This document shows positions 24,113 to 35,570 of a stretch of DNA of 64,000 nucleotides, piece by piece. Each line of letters opens with the position of its first letter. Within the stretch, counting starts at the first letter, position 1. The stretch is from Eonycteris spelaea (Eukaryota; Chordata; Mammalia; Chiroptera; Pteropodidae). The stretch lies in NCBI GenBank assembly GCA_003508835.1, contig PUFA01000034.1, forward strand, positions 5,048,501 to 5,112,500. The letters run 5' to 3'. A program made the translations under genes and the position numbers. The notes below the pieces were generated by a model that saw nothing but the letters and a program-made list of their open reading frames with translations, had not been told where the DNA came from and searched no databases.

Positions 24113-25549
24113 AATTGCACATTATAATGCATAATAATTGCTACAGAGGAAAGTTTGAATTGAATATTTTGTCACTACTTGTGGCAAAATAGAAGGAAAA
24201 AAGTTAAAATATCAAATATATTTCAGCAAGAATTTTTGAAATGAAGGCAGAGGAATATAAGCTGCAAATCACATATTATTTGAAAGAATTAAGATTTAAG
24301 AACAGAGACACAAGACTATGTAATAAAATGGAAATGAATCTCTTTCAGTTGTAACAGATAGTGTGGGAATATGCAATTAGATTTAAAACAGCTTAATTCA
24401 AAGTAAAGACAGTCGTGTTACTAAGGAAAATTGGGTTCTCAAAATAAAAGACATCTTTTCTAATAATGGTATTAAACTCTAATGGAGAAGAAGGTACTAC
24501 TCTGATGTTTTTTAAACATCACAGAGTATTCTTCTTGTCTATGCTAAAGGTGATTATTCTCTCTTCAATTAAATCAAAAAGGTTCGCTGCCAAGGGAAAG
24601 GCCTAATGTTTTCTGACTATCATAGATTTGACATTATCTTCTCTGCCCTTTCAAAATGCTTTTAACAAGTGTGTGTTTCTTCTTATGAATAAGATATATA
24701 ATACTATAAAGTAAAAATAATATACAGATTACAAAAAGGCTATAAAAACATGCTTCAATATTTAAAATTAAGTTATATATCATTAAGGCTTTTATTTTAA
24801 AATTTTCACTGGCTATATTGTTTCAATATACAAAATTAATTTTTAGCAGAGAAAAATATTAGTGTTTTACGGATCTCAAGTGCCCTATATGCTATTTATC
24901 TTTTTTATGGTCTCTTACGGTTCACATTTATGCTCACAACAGCAATATTTTATTTATTGTCCTTTATGGAATTTCATTTTTGAATATGTTAGGGGAAAAA
25001 CCTCTAGTTAAAAATCTACTGTAATTTTTTCTTTAGTATTTTGGATCATGTTGATTTTTGCTATCATACCTCACCATTTCTTCCACCTTTCTCCACTACA
25101 TCAGAATGGCATGAAACATTTTAGTTAGAAACCAACCTTCTCCTTACCTCCCTGTTTTACAGAAAAATATTTCCTCTCCTGAACACCAAGAATGGTGTTC
25201 TCTACCTTTGAAAGAGATTGGTTTCTGGTTCTAGAAATTTCATTTTAATTTAGCAGTTAGCTTGGGGTCTTATAGAATGGGGACGGTTGCTTTAAAATCT
25301 TAATGAAAAGGGCCACTGAAATAGAGCAAGCTGAATCTTTAGAAGACAAAACCCACTGAAAACCAGAAATGGAATTTGAGAATGAAACTTTTACTATAGT
25401 ATCCTATGGAGGTACACAGAATTACAACCAATTCAGAATGTTTTCACAAAACATTAAGGAATACATGCATTCAATCCAAGTAAAACCTGGCAAAAAGTGG
25501 ACTGAGACGTGTTTGCAAGTTCTAATAGTATAAGAAAAAGTCTGTGTTG
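24113..25549. other. AT-rich stretch containing a strong hairpin
   Basis: Apart from the hairpin at 24486-24536 nothing is recognised. Frames are short and frequently interrupted. Confidence 0.45.
24486..24536. other. Imperfect hairpin, about 20 paired bases
   Basis: The apex pairs GATGTTT (24504-24510) with AAACATC (24514-24520). The stem continues CTCT/AGAG and TA/TA, then AGAAGAA (24486-24492) with TTCTTCT (24529-24535). A 5-base bulge lies on the left and a 2-base bulge on the right, and the loop is only three bases. It could be a structured RNA precursor, a MITE remnant or chance. Nothing shows it is transcribed. Confidence 0.4.
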
Positions 25550-26185
25550 GGGTGGAATTCTCAGAGTCTACAACCAACAGAGCAAGGATTTCACATCTCC
25601 CATCTGCGACTGTGCTATTGTGATGCCATAAAAAATATATATTTTGGTCTTTGTCCCTGGCTCCTGGTAAGAGCTCCTAAAGCCTTTGAAATTTCCTAAA
25701 TGACAGAGGTGCTAGGAGCGTCTTTTGTTCTAATAGTTGGTCTTTGACCCTGGTTCCTGACACAGAGCTCCTAAGTCCCTTAGAATTTCTACCGGGATTG
25801 CAAAAACCTCTTGTGGTCTCCAGGTAGCTTCAGAATGTGGGCTGGTCACTAGAAAGACCAAGCCATGATTAAATGCTTAGAACTCTTGGCTCCATCCCTC
25901 ATCCTTCAGAGAGGGGAGAGGCTAGAGATTGAGTTAATAATTGACCGTGTCTACATGATGAATCCTCCGTAAAAATTCTTGACCACAGGGCTTGGAGAAC
26001 TTCCAGGTTAGTAAACACAAGCAGATGCCAGGAGGGCGGTGTACCCTAAGACCACGGAGACAAGAACTCTGGGGCTCAGGGTTCTTCTGGACCTTGCCCA
26101 GGTACTGCATTCTCTCGTATGTAACAAACTCGCATGCCAGTGTTTCCCTGAGTTCTGTGAGACATTCTAGCAAACGTTTTATTTG
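25550..26185 (+). mobile_element. LTR-like element, family uncertain
   Basis: Two parallel 'TTGGTCTTTG(T/A)CCCTGG' stretches (about 25644 and 25737) are followed by 'GGGCTGGTCACTAGAAAGAC' and 'TAACAAACTCGCATGCCAGT'. The end block is 'TTTCCCTGAGTTCTGTGAGA'. This order matches an endogenous-retrovirus LTR I recall in mammals but cannot name securely. The duplicated 'TTGGTCTTTG' motif is an internal feature of such LTRs. It interrupts the 5' side of the L1 that continues at 26186. Confidence 0.6.
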
Positions 26186-26337
26186 TTCTATAGAATCCGA
26201 GGTATTCCAGACAATGGAATATTATTCACTGCTAAAATATACGAGCTACCAAAACACTAAAAACATATGTAGGAACCGTAAATGCATATTATTAAGTGAA
26301 AAAAGCCAATCCGAAAAGGCGGCATGCAGTGTGACTA
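26186..26337 (+). mobile_element. L1 LINE, end of ORF2 (left piece)
   Basis: 'CAATGGAATATTATTCACTG' followed by 'TTATTAAGTGAAAAAAGCCA' matches the end of L1 ORF2 (encodes roughly WNIIHCKIY... then SEKSQS). It continues at 26830 after the Tigger insertion. The frame is not intact. Confidence 0.8.
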
Positions 26338-26829
26338 CAGCCACAGAAACCCTCCTCATCTGCAGTTTCACTCTGCGGTTTCGGTTTCCCAAAGACAAAT
26401 GTGGTCAGAAAACATTAAATGGGAAATTCTAGAAATAAACAATTCTGACGTTTTAAATGGCACACCATCCCGAGTATCATGATGAGACCTTTCGCCGACC
26501 CACTCCTTCCTGTCCAGGACATGAATCATCTTTGTCCAGCCTATGTACACTCACCCTTCAGTCACTCAGTAGCCATTTCGGTCATCAGATCGATGGTCAG
26601 GGTTTCACAGTGCTTGCGTTCAAGTGACCATTATTTTACTTAATAATGACCTCAAAGCACAGGAGCAGTGACACTGGCAATCTGGATATGCTAAAGAGAA
26701 GCCATAAGTGTATGTATGCATGGGAGGGAACACAGTATATATAGGGTTCAGCACTATCTCTGGTTTCAGGCATCCACTGGGGGGGAGGGGGCTTTGCATG
26801 TATCCTCTATGGATGTGAGGGGACTACAG
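26338..26829 (+). mobile_element. Tigger (pogo-like) transposon with TA target duplication
   Basis: The ends are imperfect inverted repeats: left 'CAGCCACAGAAACCCTCCTC', right 'GGATGTGAGGGGACTACAG'. TA lies at 26336-26337 and again at 26830-26831, as expected for a Tc1/mariner-class insertion. Inside, an ATG at 26646 opens a 32-codon frame beginning MTSKHRSSDTGNLDMLKRS, clearly the first residues of a Tigger transposase (CENP-B-like DNA-binding start). It stops at 26742-26744. Nearly all of the transposase gene is deleted, with the junction near 26710. Confidence 0.9.
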
Positions 26830-27225
26830 TATATGACATTATGGAGACAGTAAAATGATCACTGGCTGCTAGGGTTCGTGGGGGAGGGGATGGGTAAGTG
26901 GAACACAAAATTTTTAGGGCAGAGAAAATACTCTATGGTACTAATGGTGGATGCCTGTCATTACGTATTTTGTCCAAACCCAAACAATGTACACACCAAG
27001 CATGAACTCGCATGTAAACTATGGATTTTGGGTGATGATAACGTGTCAATGTAGGTTCATTAATTGTAACAAACATACCACTCTGTTGGGGATGCTGATA
27101 ATGATGGAGATTCTGCCTGTGTGAGGGCAGGGGTAATGGTGAAGCTCTGTATCTTTTGCTCTACTTTATTACAAACTCAAAATTGCTCTTAAAGAAAATA
27201 GTCCCTGAAATAAAGTATCATTTTT
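26830..27225 (+). mobile_element. L1 LINE 3' UTR (right piece)
   Basis: Continuation of 26186-26337: 'AAATGATCACTGGCTGCTAG', 'TCAATGTAGGTTCATTAATT', 'CCACTCTGTTGGGGATGCTG', ending with 'AAAATTGCTCTTAAAGAAAA'. This is the same 3' UTR type as at 16800 and 51000. Confidence 0.8.
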
Positions 27226-28167
27226 TATTATACTCACAAACTACCACCTACAGATGAACTTATTGAAACATAACAAAAAGTATTGTTATTATTAACCTTA
27301 ATCATTCTCTCCTTTTTAACATTTAATTGTCATCTATAAGTGTTATTTACGTCATATGCTTTATAAAGAACATTTATTACTCGCATTCATCAGGGATTTT
27401 ATGGCAGACGGTGTTTGCTCTCCATGAAATACCTGTTGCCCTTCTCTTTTGCAAGACAACTTGATTTAGTTTGGAGTGCTAATTGGTCCAGCCCCAAGCC
27501 TGCTCCCTTTGTCAGAGTTTAGTTTCCTTCTCCTTTTGCAAGTAGGGATCATCACATGATCTAGTTTTCCCAATGAAACTGAAGCAGAAGGCTGCGTGGC
27601 AGAGGAGAAGGAGACAGTGTCCGAGAAAGCTTATTTTTAAAGGAGATATTAATATTGCCTCCCAATGGGAGACCACAAGAGCATCTACAACGTAATCTTG
27701 CCAAACACATTGAATGTGAATCTGTGACTCCAATCAAGCCTCTAGATCCAATTCTCAATTTATAGTAAATACAGAAGAAAGAGGAACATGTTCAATGACA
27801 TCACAGGAATGATATCAGTAAAACTCATGGAAAAATCACAGGAAAAAAGTCTCATTTCTTCAACAAGTGCATTGCTAAGGGAGAAAAAGATAGAATCTAT
27901 AGATTTTGAAACTTTTAAGAATCATATTAATAATTTGCCAGGATCCTGATTTGAAGAAACTATTTTTTAAAAAGCATGGCATTTATAAAAATATCAGATT
28001 TTTGATGATATGGTTAGATTGTTTAGGCATGTAACTGTGCTGTGTTTATGTCTAAATAAAGTAATCTTTTCCTGTACAGATACATAATGAAATATCTGCA
28101 GATGAAATGATAATGACGACAGAGACTTGTTTGAAATATCTCTGGAGTGGGCATCCCTCTAACTTGA
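27226..28167. other. Non-coding stretch, nothing recognised
   Basis: Two overlapping minus-strand frames (27512-27758) show no known domain. No repeat identified. Confidence 0.45.
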
Positions 28168-28497
28168 TGCATTTTTAGCCTGCTTGGGCTATCGTAACAA
28201 AGTACCATTGACTGAGTGACAAATTTTCCGCTAGTTCTGGAGGCTGGAAGACCATGATCAGGGTGTCAGCAAGGTCGGTTCATGGCGAGGTCTCCCTTCC
28301 TGACTTGCAAACAGCTACCTTCTTTTGTTCTTACATGGCAGTGGTCGGGGGTGGTGGTCGGGGGAGTGTGAGAGCTCTGGGTCTCTTCTTATAAGGCACT
28401 AATCTAAATCTCATTATTTCCCAAGGTCTTAACTCCAAATACCATCACATTGGGCTTTGAGATATGACTTTGAGGAGACACAATTTAATTCATAGCA
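28168..28497 (-). mobile_element. Solo LTR, MLT1/MaLR-like
   Basis: The left edge reads TGCATTTTTAGCCTGCTTGG and is followed by 'CTATCGTAACAAAGTACCAT' and 'AGTTCTGGAGGCTGGAAGAC', the inverted 3' end of a MaLR LTR. The right edge 'TTAATTCATAGCA' is the inverted 5' end. The 28340-28370 part carries a G-rich direct repeat (GGTGGTCGGGG twice). Flanking 5-mers do not match, perhaps because the next LTR landed at its edge. Confidence 0.8.
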
Positions 28498-28502
28498 ATG
28501 GG

Positions 28503-28996
28503 TATTAGTTTCTGTTCCCCTACCAAATTGCCACAAATCTAAAGGCTTAAAACAATGCAAATTTATCAACTTACAGTTTGGAGGTCAGACTTCTAAAATG
28601 GGTCTCACTGAGCTAAAATCAAGCAGCTGGAAGAGCAACATTCCTTCCCAGAGGTCCTAGGGGAAAACCCATCATCTCGTCTCTTCCACTTTCCAGAGGC
28701 AGCCTGTATTCCCTGGCTCATGACCCTTTCACCTTCACAGCCATCAATGACTGGTCCAGTCTTTCTCATCTTCCATCTCTCTTCTTCCACCTTTGTTTTC
28801 CACTAATAAGAACCCCTGTGATTGCATTGGGTTCACCCAGATAATTCAAGATACACTTTCTGTCTCAAGGTCAGTCAATAGGCAAACTTAACTCTATCTG
28901 GAAACTTAATTTTCTTTTGCAATGTAACCTAAATTCAGTTACTGAGGATTAGGACATGAAAATATTTTGGGGAGGGGCGTTATTCTGCCAATCACA
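28503..28996 (-). mobile_element. Solo LTR, MaLR-like, with perfect 5-bp target duplication
   Basis: ATGGG occurs on both sides (28498-28502 and 28997-29001), the 5-bp duplication expected of an ERVL/MaLR insertion. The left edge is TATTAGTTTCTG (TG decayed to TA) and the right edge GCCAATCACA. Internal blocks 'CCACAAATCTAAAGGCTTAA' and 'GAGGCAGCCTGTATTCCCTG' fit an inverted MaLR-type LTR. Confidence 0.85.
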
Positions 28997-29084
28997 ATGG
29001 GATTGATAAACAACTCAAGTTTTCTCTTGAGATTACAGATGGACCATGCCCTAGAAAAGGCCAAAACTGAAATAGTCCATGCCT

Positions 29085-29840
29085 ACCGAAAGCTAAAACA
29101 ACCTTCAACAAGACCAAGCTGATCCACTGACCTCTGCCTAGCCTTCAACAGAAAACTAAGCATTTTAGAAGGAATCACTATAATTTTTACCCATTATGTT
29201 TAGCATCTAATCAAAACTAAGTAACCTGCTAAAGAACAACAAACTGGGATAAAAGAAAAAGAAGTAAACAGACCAAGCAAGATCCATAGGTGATTCAGAT
29301 ATTGGGGTCTTTGAGTAGAATAATAAAGTAATGAAGGTTAAAATGTAAAGAAAATAGAGGAAATGATGGAGAGTTGCAGGAGAGACTCAGAATCCACTAA
29401 AATTGTTAAACAGAAATTTGAGAACTGATAAATACAAGACTGAAGCTAACGATTTATTACATGATTATAATAAGAGATCATAAACGACAAAAGCAAGTCT
29501 AACGGACTAAAGGACATATCTTCAGAAAGGAGACATGCTTATTCATGAAGAAAAAGAATTTATAAGACACCTGGAACAAAACGAAAATATCTAACAAACA
29601 TGTATTGAAAGTTCTACTATGAGAGATGCATACAAGTAATATTCGAATTAGGAAAAACAGCCAGTCGAACCCATAGAAAGTAAAAGGTAGGTAATAAATA
29701 TAAGAGCACGATCCTAAGAAATAGAAAGCAAGCCTACAATAGGAAAAAAACCATTTGAAAGATCAGTAAATTTCTTAACTCTCTAGCATGAATGATCCAG
29801 AAAAAGAGAAAACAAGCTAACCATATCACATATCTGTTAC
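29085..29840 (+). mobile_element. L1 LINE 5' UTR / ORF1 region
   Basis: 'AAGAAAATAGAGGAAATGAT', 'GGAGAGTTGCAGGAGAGACT' and 'CTGATAAATACAAGACTGAA' follow the L1 segment at the 5' UTR/ORF1 boundary of older L1M elements. The frame is shattered by stops and indels. Together with 30100-30880 it is probably one ancient L1, with an interruption between them. Confidence 0.65.
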
Positions 29841-29869
29841 AATTATAGAATTTTATTTTATTAACTATT

Positions 29870-30065
29870 ATAAAATAAACCATCTCAAAACTCAGTGGCT
29901 TAAAACGATCCTTTTTTTCTCTCTCTCACGGGTCTGGGAGTTTGCTGGATTTCAGCCGGCGAGGCTGTGCCCACCTAGGAGAACACGACAAGGTTACATA
30001 TAGAGGAAAGAGGGAGAGTTCGGCACAATTCAATCCACCACAATTGTGGGCAGCTTCCTTCCTAT
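29870..30065 (-). mobile_element. Degraded LTR-like fragment
   Basis: 'CTCAAAACTCAGTGGCTTAA' then 'ACGGGTCTGGGAGTTTGCTG' resembles the inverted 3' end of a mammalian LTR ('...AAACTCAGTGGCTTAAAACAAC'). Only about 200 bp is recognisable, so the family is not assigned. Confidence 0.5.
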
Positions 30066-30099
30066 AAATTTTATGATATAGGAGATGGACAAATCACTT

Positions 30100-30875
30100 G
30101 AAAAACAAGAGAAAACTGAAGAAGAAATAATAAATACGATATTCCTATACTATTAAAGAAGTTGGATTATGATATTCACTGACAGTTCCTGTAAAGATGA
30201 CTCACTGGTGATTTCCAACATTAAGAAATTAATAACATAAATGCTATTTAAGTTCTTCCAGAAAGTAGAATAAGATATGAGTGCTCGGTTTATTTTGAGG
30301 TTTGCATGACATCGATAGTAAAACTGACAAGATTATTGTAAGAGAAATTGCAATCTAGTATTTCTCATGAACATAGGCAAAAATCTTAAACAAAATTATA
30401 ATAAAGAAAATTCAATACTACATACAAAAGATGATATGTCATGATCAATTTGGTTTATACTAGGAAACCTTGCATAGATTAGTTTAACATTTAAAAATCA
30501 ATAAACATAGGTCACTATGTTAAGAGAATAAAGAAAACACCACGTGGTCTTAATAGAGGTTTGTATTAAAAATCAGCAAACCAGGAAGAGAAGAGAACTT
30601 CTTCAACCTGGTAAAGGGTATCTACCCAAAATCTTCAGCTAGCATCGCGTTCACTGTGGAAATACTAAACTCTTTCCTTTTAAGCATGAAACTCACTTGA
30701 AGATGCTCACCAGCCCTTCTATCCAACATTGTCCTGGAGGCCCTTGGCAGGCAATAAAGCAAGAAAAAGAAATAACACCTTCAAAGATTAGGAAAGGAGA
30801 AATAAATTCACCAGTATTCACCAATGACATTAGAAGCACCAACATTATATGTAAGTGTGAAGGAAAGGCAACCCA
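30100..30875 (+). pseudogene. L1 ORF2 reverse-transcriptase remnant
   Basis: The sequence runs in order through the L1 reverse-transcriptase region: 'GAACATAGGCAAAAATCTTA' (30370), 'GATCAATTTGGTTTATACTA' (30443), 'CTTCAACCTGGTAAAGGGTA' (30602) and 'CCAACATTGTCCTGGAGGCC' (30723). The segment that should hold the first catalytic aspartate is lost around 30545-30575. The FADD box has become FTND (30817-30828), losing a catalytic Asp. The element cannot be active. Confidence 0.82.
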
Positions 30876-33844
30876 AATTATTATTATTATGTTGTGTGTG
30901 GAAAATACAGACTTGACAAAATGATACCAAAATCTTAGGGGAAAAATGCGAGTATTGACAGGAAACTTCGGGATGGGGAGGGGGAAAAGAAAGAGAAAAG
31001 CCATGGTGACTAGGTTGAATATTTGTCAATATGTGTTTTTAAGGAATAATCATTAAAACAGTTTAAATTTTGTAACATGGAAAGATGCCACAGATTATAT
31101 CATTAAATTTTAAAAAGTACTATTTGCTTCTGTTTAACAAAAAGATTTACTTTTGTCAGTCTAAGGACACTCAAATGTGTATTAAGTATGTTCTTTTAAT
31201 AAAAATTTGCTTACAGTGTTACTTTTTGGGAAATAGAATGGAAATGAATAGGAAGTTTCCATTTTTTATTTTTCACTTTACTGTTAAATGTTCACATTTT
31301 CTAGCCATATTTTATTTTAATTTCACTGTTACTATTAAGAAAGGTGGTTGTGTAGTAAAATTATAATGTATTATTTTATTTGCTTCTGTGTGTGTGTGTG
31401 TGTATAAAACAAATGCATTTTATAGTGAAAGGAAGGAGTTTGAAAAACCGATCTGGAATGAACTTTAAATAAAATTGCTGCTTAGACAGTCTATATAATT
31501 CTAGAGCTACGCTATGAGGTGTTAAAGATATGTATATATCTTTATATATGTATATATGATATACATATACACAATAAATATATACGTATATGTAATATCT
31601 TTATAGTCATAAAAATATTAAGTGAATAAAATCAATAGCTTTTTGTTTTGATTTTTAATTTTCATAAAATAAATTCTATTCAAGGGGTCTTTTACCCCTG
31701 CGTCCTCTGAAAGCTCTTTTAGAAACCCTGCATCTTTTTTAAGTGTTGTCACCCAGAGCTGAGTGTTCTCTGCACTCAGCATACATGTTCATTTTTTGAC
31801 TAGTGTACAACTGCAATACTCTTTGAGAATTTCTTACCAAAAATATTAAATTACTTCATCACTGCAAGGCCCCTGTATTCTTTCCTATCCCAGCAAATAG
31901 CCTGGTAACCTCACAGGAGCAGAAAATGAATTGAAATCATAAAATGTAATAAACATTTCAAATGAGTTCGCATTTCTGTGCCCAGCTTGTGGAAGTGTGA
32001 AACCCAGGCAGCTCATGCCTGAAGAAGTTACATGATTTTGCCAACCTCCTGGTGACCAGGCGGGAAAGTTGCTGGAATGCGAGACTTCGTGGAGTTCCAG
32101 ACGAGAGGCTTTGTGGATGAACAACCAGCAAAGCACGCAGAGAGCGCCAACCCATTAACTGCATTACCTATGTGGAAATTATTCACCCAGGAGCTCCATC
32201 ATGCTGGAAACTCTTGGTCAATCTGTGAAGAAATTAGTTTTAAAAAAATCTCCAGCTGAACATTTTTTATTTTGAAAGTTTTATAGCCATGAAACTAGAG
32301 CAGGGGCGGGAAAGGTAGAGTGATCCATCTAGAATTAAAATGAGTTTGACTTTGCTTCTGTTTTCCTTTTAAAAATGTTTTAACTACCATTTTAATGGCT
32401 TTTAGAAAACAACAGCTGAGTCATGAGTTTGATTTGATCCAAAGCATGCTGCCAGGGTAGGTAGAAACATCTCTTATGTCATTTATAAGGTGAAAAAAAA
32501 AAAAAAGGATTTGTATTTGTTTCAAAGGGAAGCGAAAAATAATCATAAAAGCAGCAAGGTAGTCCTCAGATTTCAAGGCAAGTTCTTCAAAATATATATG
32601 AGTCACTATTTGAAACTTGACTCAGTTTTTCTCATAGAAAGAATGTGAAATTGTGTGAAGGTTCACGGAAGAAACCTTCCTATAACCATTATAGAGCTTC
32701 CATTTTAACATTCAGGAAAACATATCTTGAGAATCTTAGTCAAGATTCTCATGTGCCAGTTACAGACACCAGCTGACTACGAAGTGGGAACTCATTAAAG
32801 GACACAGGGTTATCGCTTAGAACTCAGGAATGCAGACTGGCTGCGTGGGAACTAGGACCAGGAACGATCTGTAAAGATGTCACTGCTATACCTCTGTCTC
32901 TTATCTCTGCCTCCTAGACTCAGCAGACAGGATTTTGCTGCCCCCTCTCAATATGGCCACCCATAGCTTCTGAGGCTCAGCTTTGCCCTTCAAGGAGTCC
33001 ATATTAGACTGACTGCACTATGTTTTGGTCTTAATTTCAAACATTCATTTAATTGGGTTTGAGTCGGGTGTCCATCCAAAGTCCAGCTGGCTGTCAGATA
33101 TCAATCCTGTGGCAAGGATGCCGATTGTAGAGAAAGCAGTAGTCCTAGCAAAAATCCAAGAATAAGTTTCAGCTCATGGCGTTGAAGATGATACCAAAGT
33201 CCATGATGTCTCTAATGGCACAGTGGGTGTTGGTGGCAGTAGCACAGAGGGACACAGGCAGTGTGGCTCAGCATAGGAGCATATAGGGCACTTTTTGTCT
33301 CAGTAGACAACACTGTTGAAAACTTTCAAGTCAATGTATCCTGCAAGAATGGCTCTAAAGTAAATTCTTGAAAGTCGCATTGCATGGGTATCATTATATT
33401 TGCTACAGCACAGCAAATTCTTTTACAAAGTCACTGTATCGATGTACTTACTTAGTGGCAAAGTATAATAAAGCTTTAGTTAATATTATTTCAAACATGT
33501 GATAATATTAGGAAATTTATTTATTACCCACAAATGGATATGAAATGAAATTCTCTTGAGGGTTTAATTTGAATTTTCCTGAATACTAGTGAGGTTGAGA
33601 ATCTTTCCATGTAATTATTAGCCATTTAGATTTATTCTCTCTGAATTGTCTAATTTATTTTCCCCATTTTCTATGGGATTGGTTGTCTTTTATTTAACGA
33701 TTTATAAAATTCCCTTAGATGTGCTTTTAAGCTTTTATACTGAAGTTACCTGTACATTTCTAACTTTAAATCCACACAGTTTGAAAGGTTTTAAAGGCTA
33801 TATAATGTTTTATATTCATGTATAAACTCGAACACTTTAATCTT
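30876..33844. other. Long stretch, mostly unrecognised
   Basis: It contains a short (TG)n at 31387-31403, an AT-rich alternating tract at 31530-31600 and an A14 run near 32493. Frames such as 31085-31366 and 31885-32136 show no domain. A piece near 33030-33110 may be an old LTR but is not called. Confidence 0.4.
31528..31602. repeat. AT-rich alternating tract
   Basis: It is made of TATATGTATATAT-like units with strong self-complementarity. Confidence 0.7.
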
Positions 33845-33950
33845 ACACAAGCAGATACTGAATAAATGATTTTCCCAAGGACACTTAGACATTCAGTGGC
33901 AGCCAGGTATAAAACATGTATCTCGATTCAGAGCTTTTCCAATTATGTCC
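33845..33950 (-). mobile_element. MIR-family SINE fragment
   Basis: 'AATGATTTTCCCAAGGACAC' and 'TTCAGTGGCAGCCAGGTATA' correspond to the inverted MIR core ('TTGCCCAAGGTCACACAG...GTGGCAGAGCTGGGAT'). Confidence 0.7.
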
Positions 33951-33984
33951 AGCAAAGCTATCAAGAACCTATGTAGGCCCAGCA

Positions 33985-34430
33985 CAATTTTAACCCCTGA
34001 AGATATCAACATGAACGCCGTAGCCAGCCCTCATCACGTGACACTTTCCCGCCATACTGACCTTCTTAACAAGACAGACAATGCCAGCTACTTGAGTTTC
34101 TAAAATATACAATGTCTTCCATCACCTGGGGTTTCTGCATATGTTCCGTCTTTCTGAAGCAAACCTTCTTCCCATTCTTCTGCCACATTCATTCTTACTC
34201 CCCTTTCCAGATTCAACTTAATCATATCCTCGTCCATAAAGGTCTCCCTTAACCGTCTTAGGTACCATGCTAGGCATTTCCTCCAGCAGACTGCCATTAT
34301 GGTCTTTATTCATTTTCAGGTCTATCTTCCTCCAAATACTGTGAGGCTAGAAGACAGAGCCCATATGGTTTGTATTCCCAAGTACTAGATACATGACAGG
34401 TTTATAAGAAATGAATGAACAATAGGTAGA
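33985..34430 (+). mobile_element. L2 LINE 3' portion
   Basis: The plus-strand order matches the L2 3' region: 'TACTGACCTTCTTAACAAGA' (34055), 'TGGGGTTTCTGCATATGTTC' (34127), 'TCCATAAAGGTCTCCCTTAA' (34233), 'TACTGTGAGGCTAGAAGACA' (34337), and a tail with 'AAGAAATGAATGAACA'. The minus-strand 65-codon frame is a by-product. Confidence 0.78.
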
Positions 34431-35419
34431 ATAAAAGAAGAGGTAGGGGAGGGAGTATCAGACCCTATCTGAACAGATTCCAATATGATAAGTGTGATGA
34501 GTGTACTTCAGGTCACAATGCATGCTACGTAGGTATGTGTCACTATTAGAATGGTTTATTCTAACTGCAAAGCCTTTTAAAATGTTTTTTTCTCTGGTCT
34601 GTCACCTTCTAATAAGTTTAAGATAGATTTCTAATGACTGTAATCTATGACTATTTGCCTTATTGCCACAAAATAATTTGGAAAATGGTTAGCTCTGAAA
34701 GGCAAGCAAGCAATTACTTAAAACTAAATTTTAGGACTCAGCTTAATTCGATCAGCAGTCCTTTGGAGATGTATGCTCAGCAAAAAATGTTAAAGATGAC
34801 CCTATCCAGCCAAATCATTTTCTACCTAAAATGCTTCTGGTGGATATCTGAAAGAGTAAAGGTAAAGTGAAGTTCTCACCTACTTTTTACAGCTGCATTG
34901 GGTAAGAGAGTGACAAATAGACCCCCAATAATGGCTGTGACATTATTGATATATATAAACCTTTTTAGATTGCTTTCCTGCTTAAGAATCATCAAGGACT
35001 TCCTGCTAAAATTTATTGTGAAATCAGGAGTCACTCAATAACAGTCAGGGCCAGATTCACTTGAATTCGTTCTTGCTTTTATTATATCTAGTTTAATGTT
35101 ATTAAGCATTTAAAAATTAGTTTGGGAAGGACAAGTATTTCTACCAGAATATATTAACTAGAAATAATTTTCCCTCACCCTTTTCCTTCTCAAATTGAAG
35201 ACACCACATACACATTTGTCTAAAATTAAAACAATTGACTCAAATATAGTATGCATCTGAGTCACAACACCCTCATGTGTAAAACTACTTCCTACTTGCA
35301 ATTAAGCCCCTTTGGTTGTTCTGTAAGTAAAACTTTAACTCCATGATAGGCAGCATGTTACACTGTATATGGTTCTTGGCTATTTCCTTGGTACCAAGAA
35401 GAGTGATGGGAACTTACAC
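34431..35419. other. Non-coding stretch, nothing recognised
   Basis: AT-rich. No family or gene recognised. Confidence 0.45.
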
Positions 35420-35570
35420 GTGTTATCGAATGAGGCAGGGAAGATTATAAAACACATTTGAGAAGAAGAAAACAAAGTTCAGAGAAATTAAGTAACATTT
35501 TCAAAGGTCAAGTCCCAATTGCAGCCTAGGAGTCTGACTGCAGGTCAGATGTTTGTAACTACTGCAGTCT
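35420..35570 (-). mobile_element. MIR-family SINE
   Basis: Inverted MIR order: 'GAAAACAAAGTTCAGAGAAA', TTAAGTAACATTTTCAAAGGTCA, then 'GGAGTCTGACTGCAGGTC'. Confidence 0.78.
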
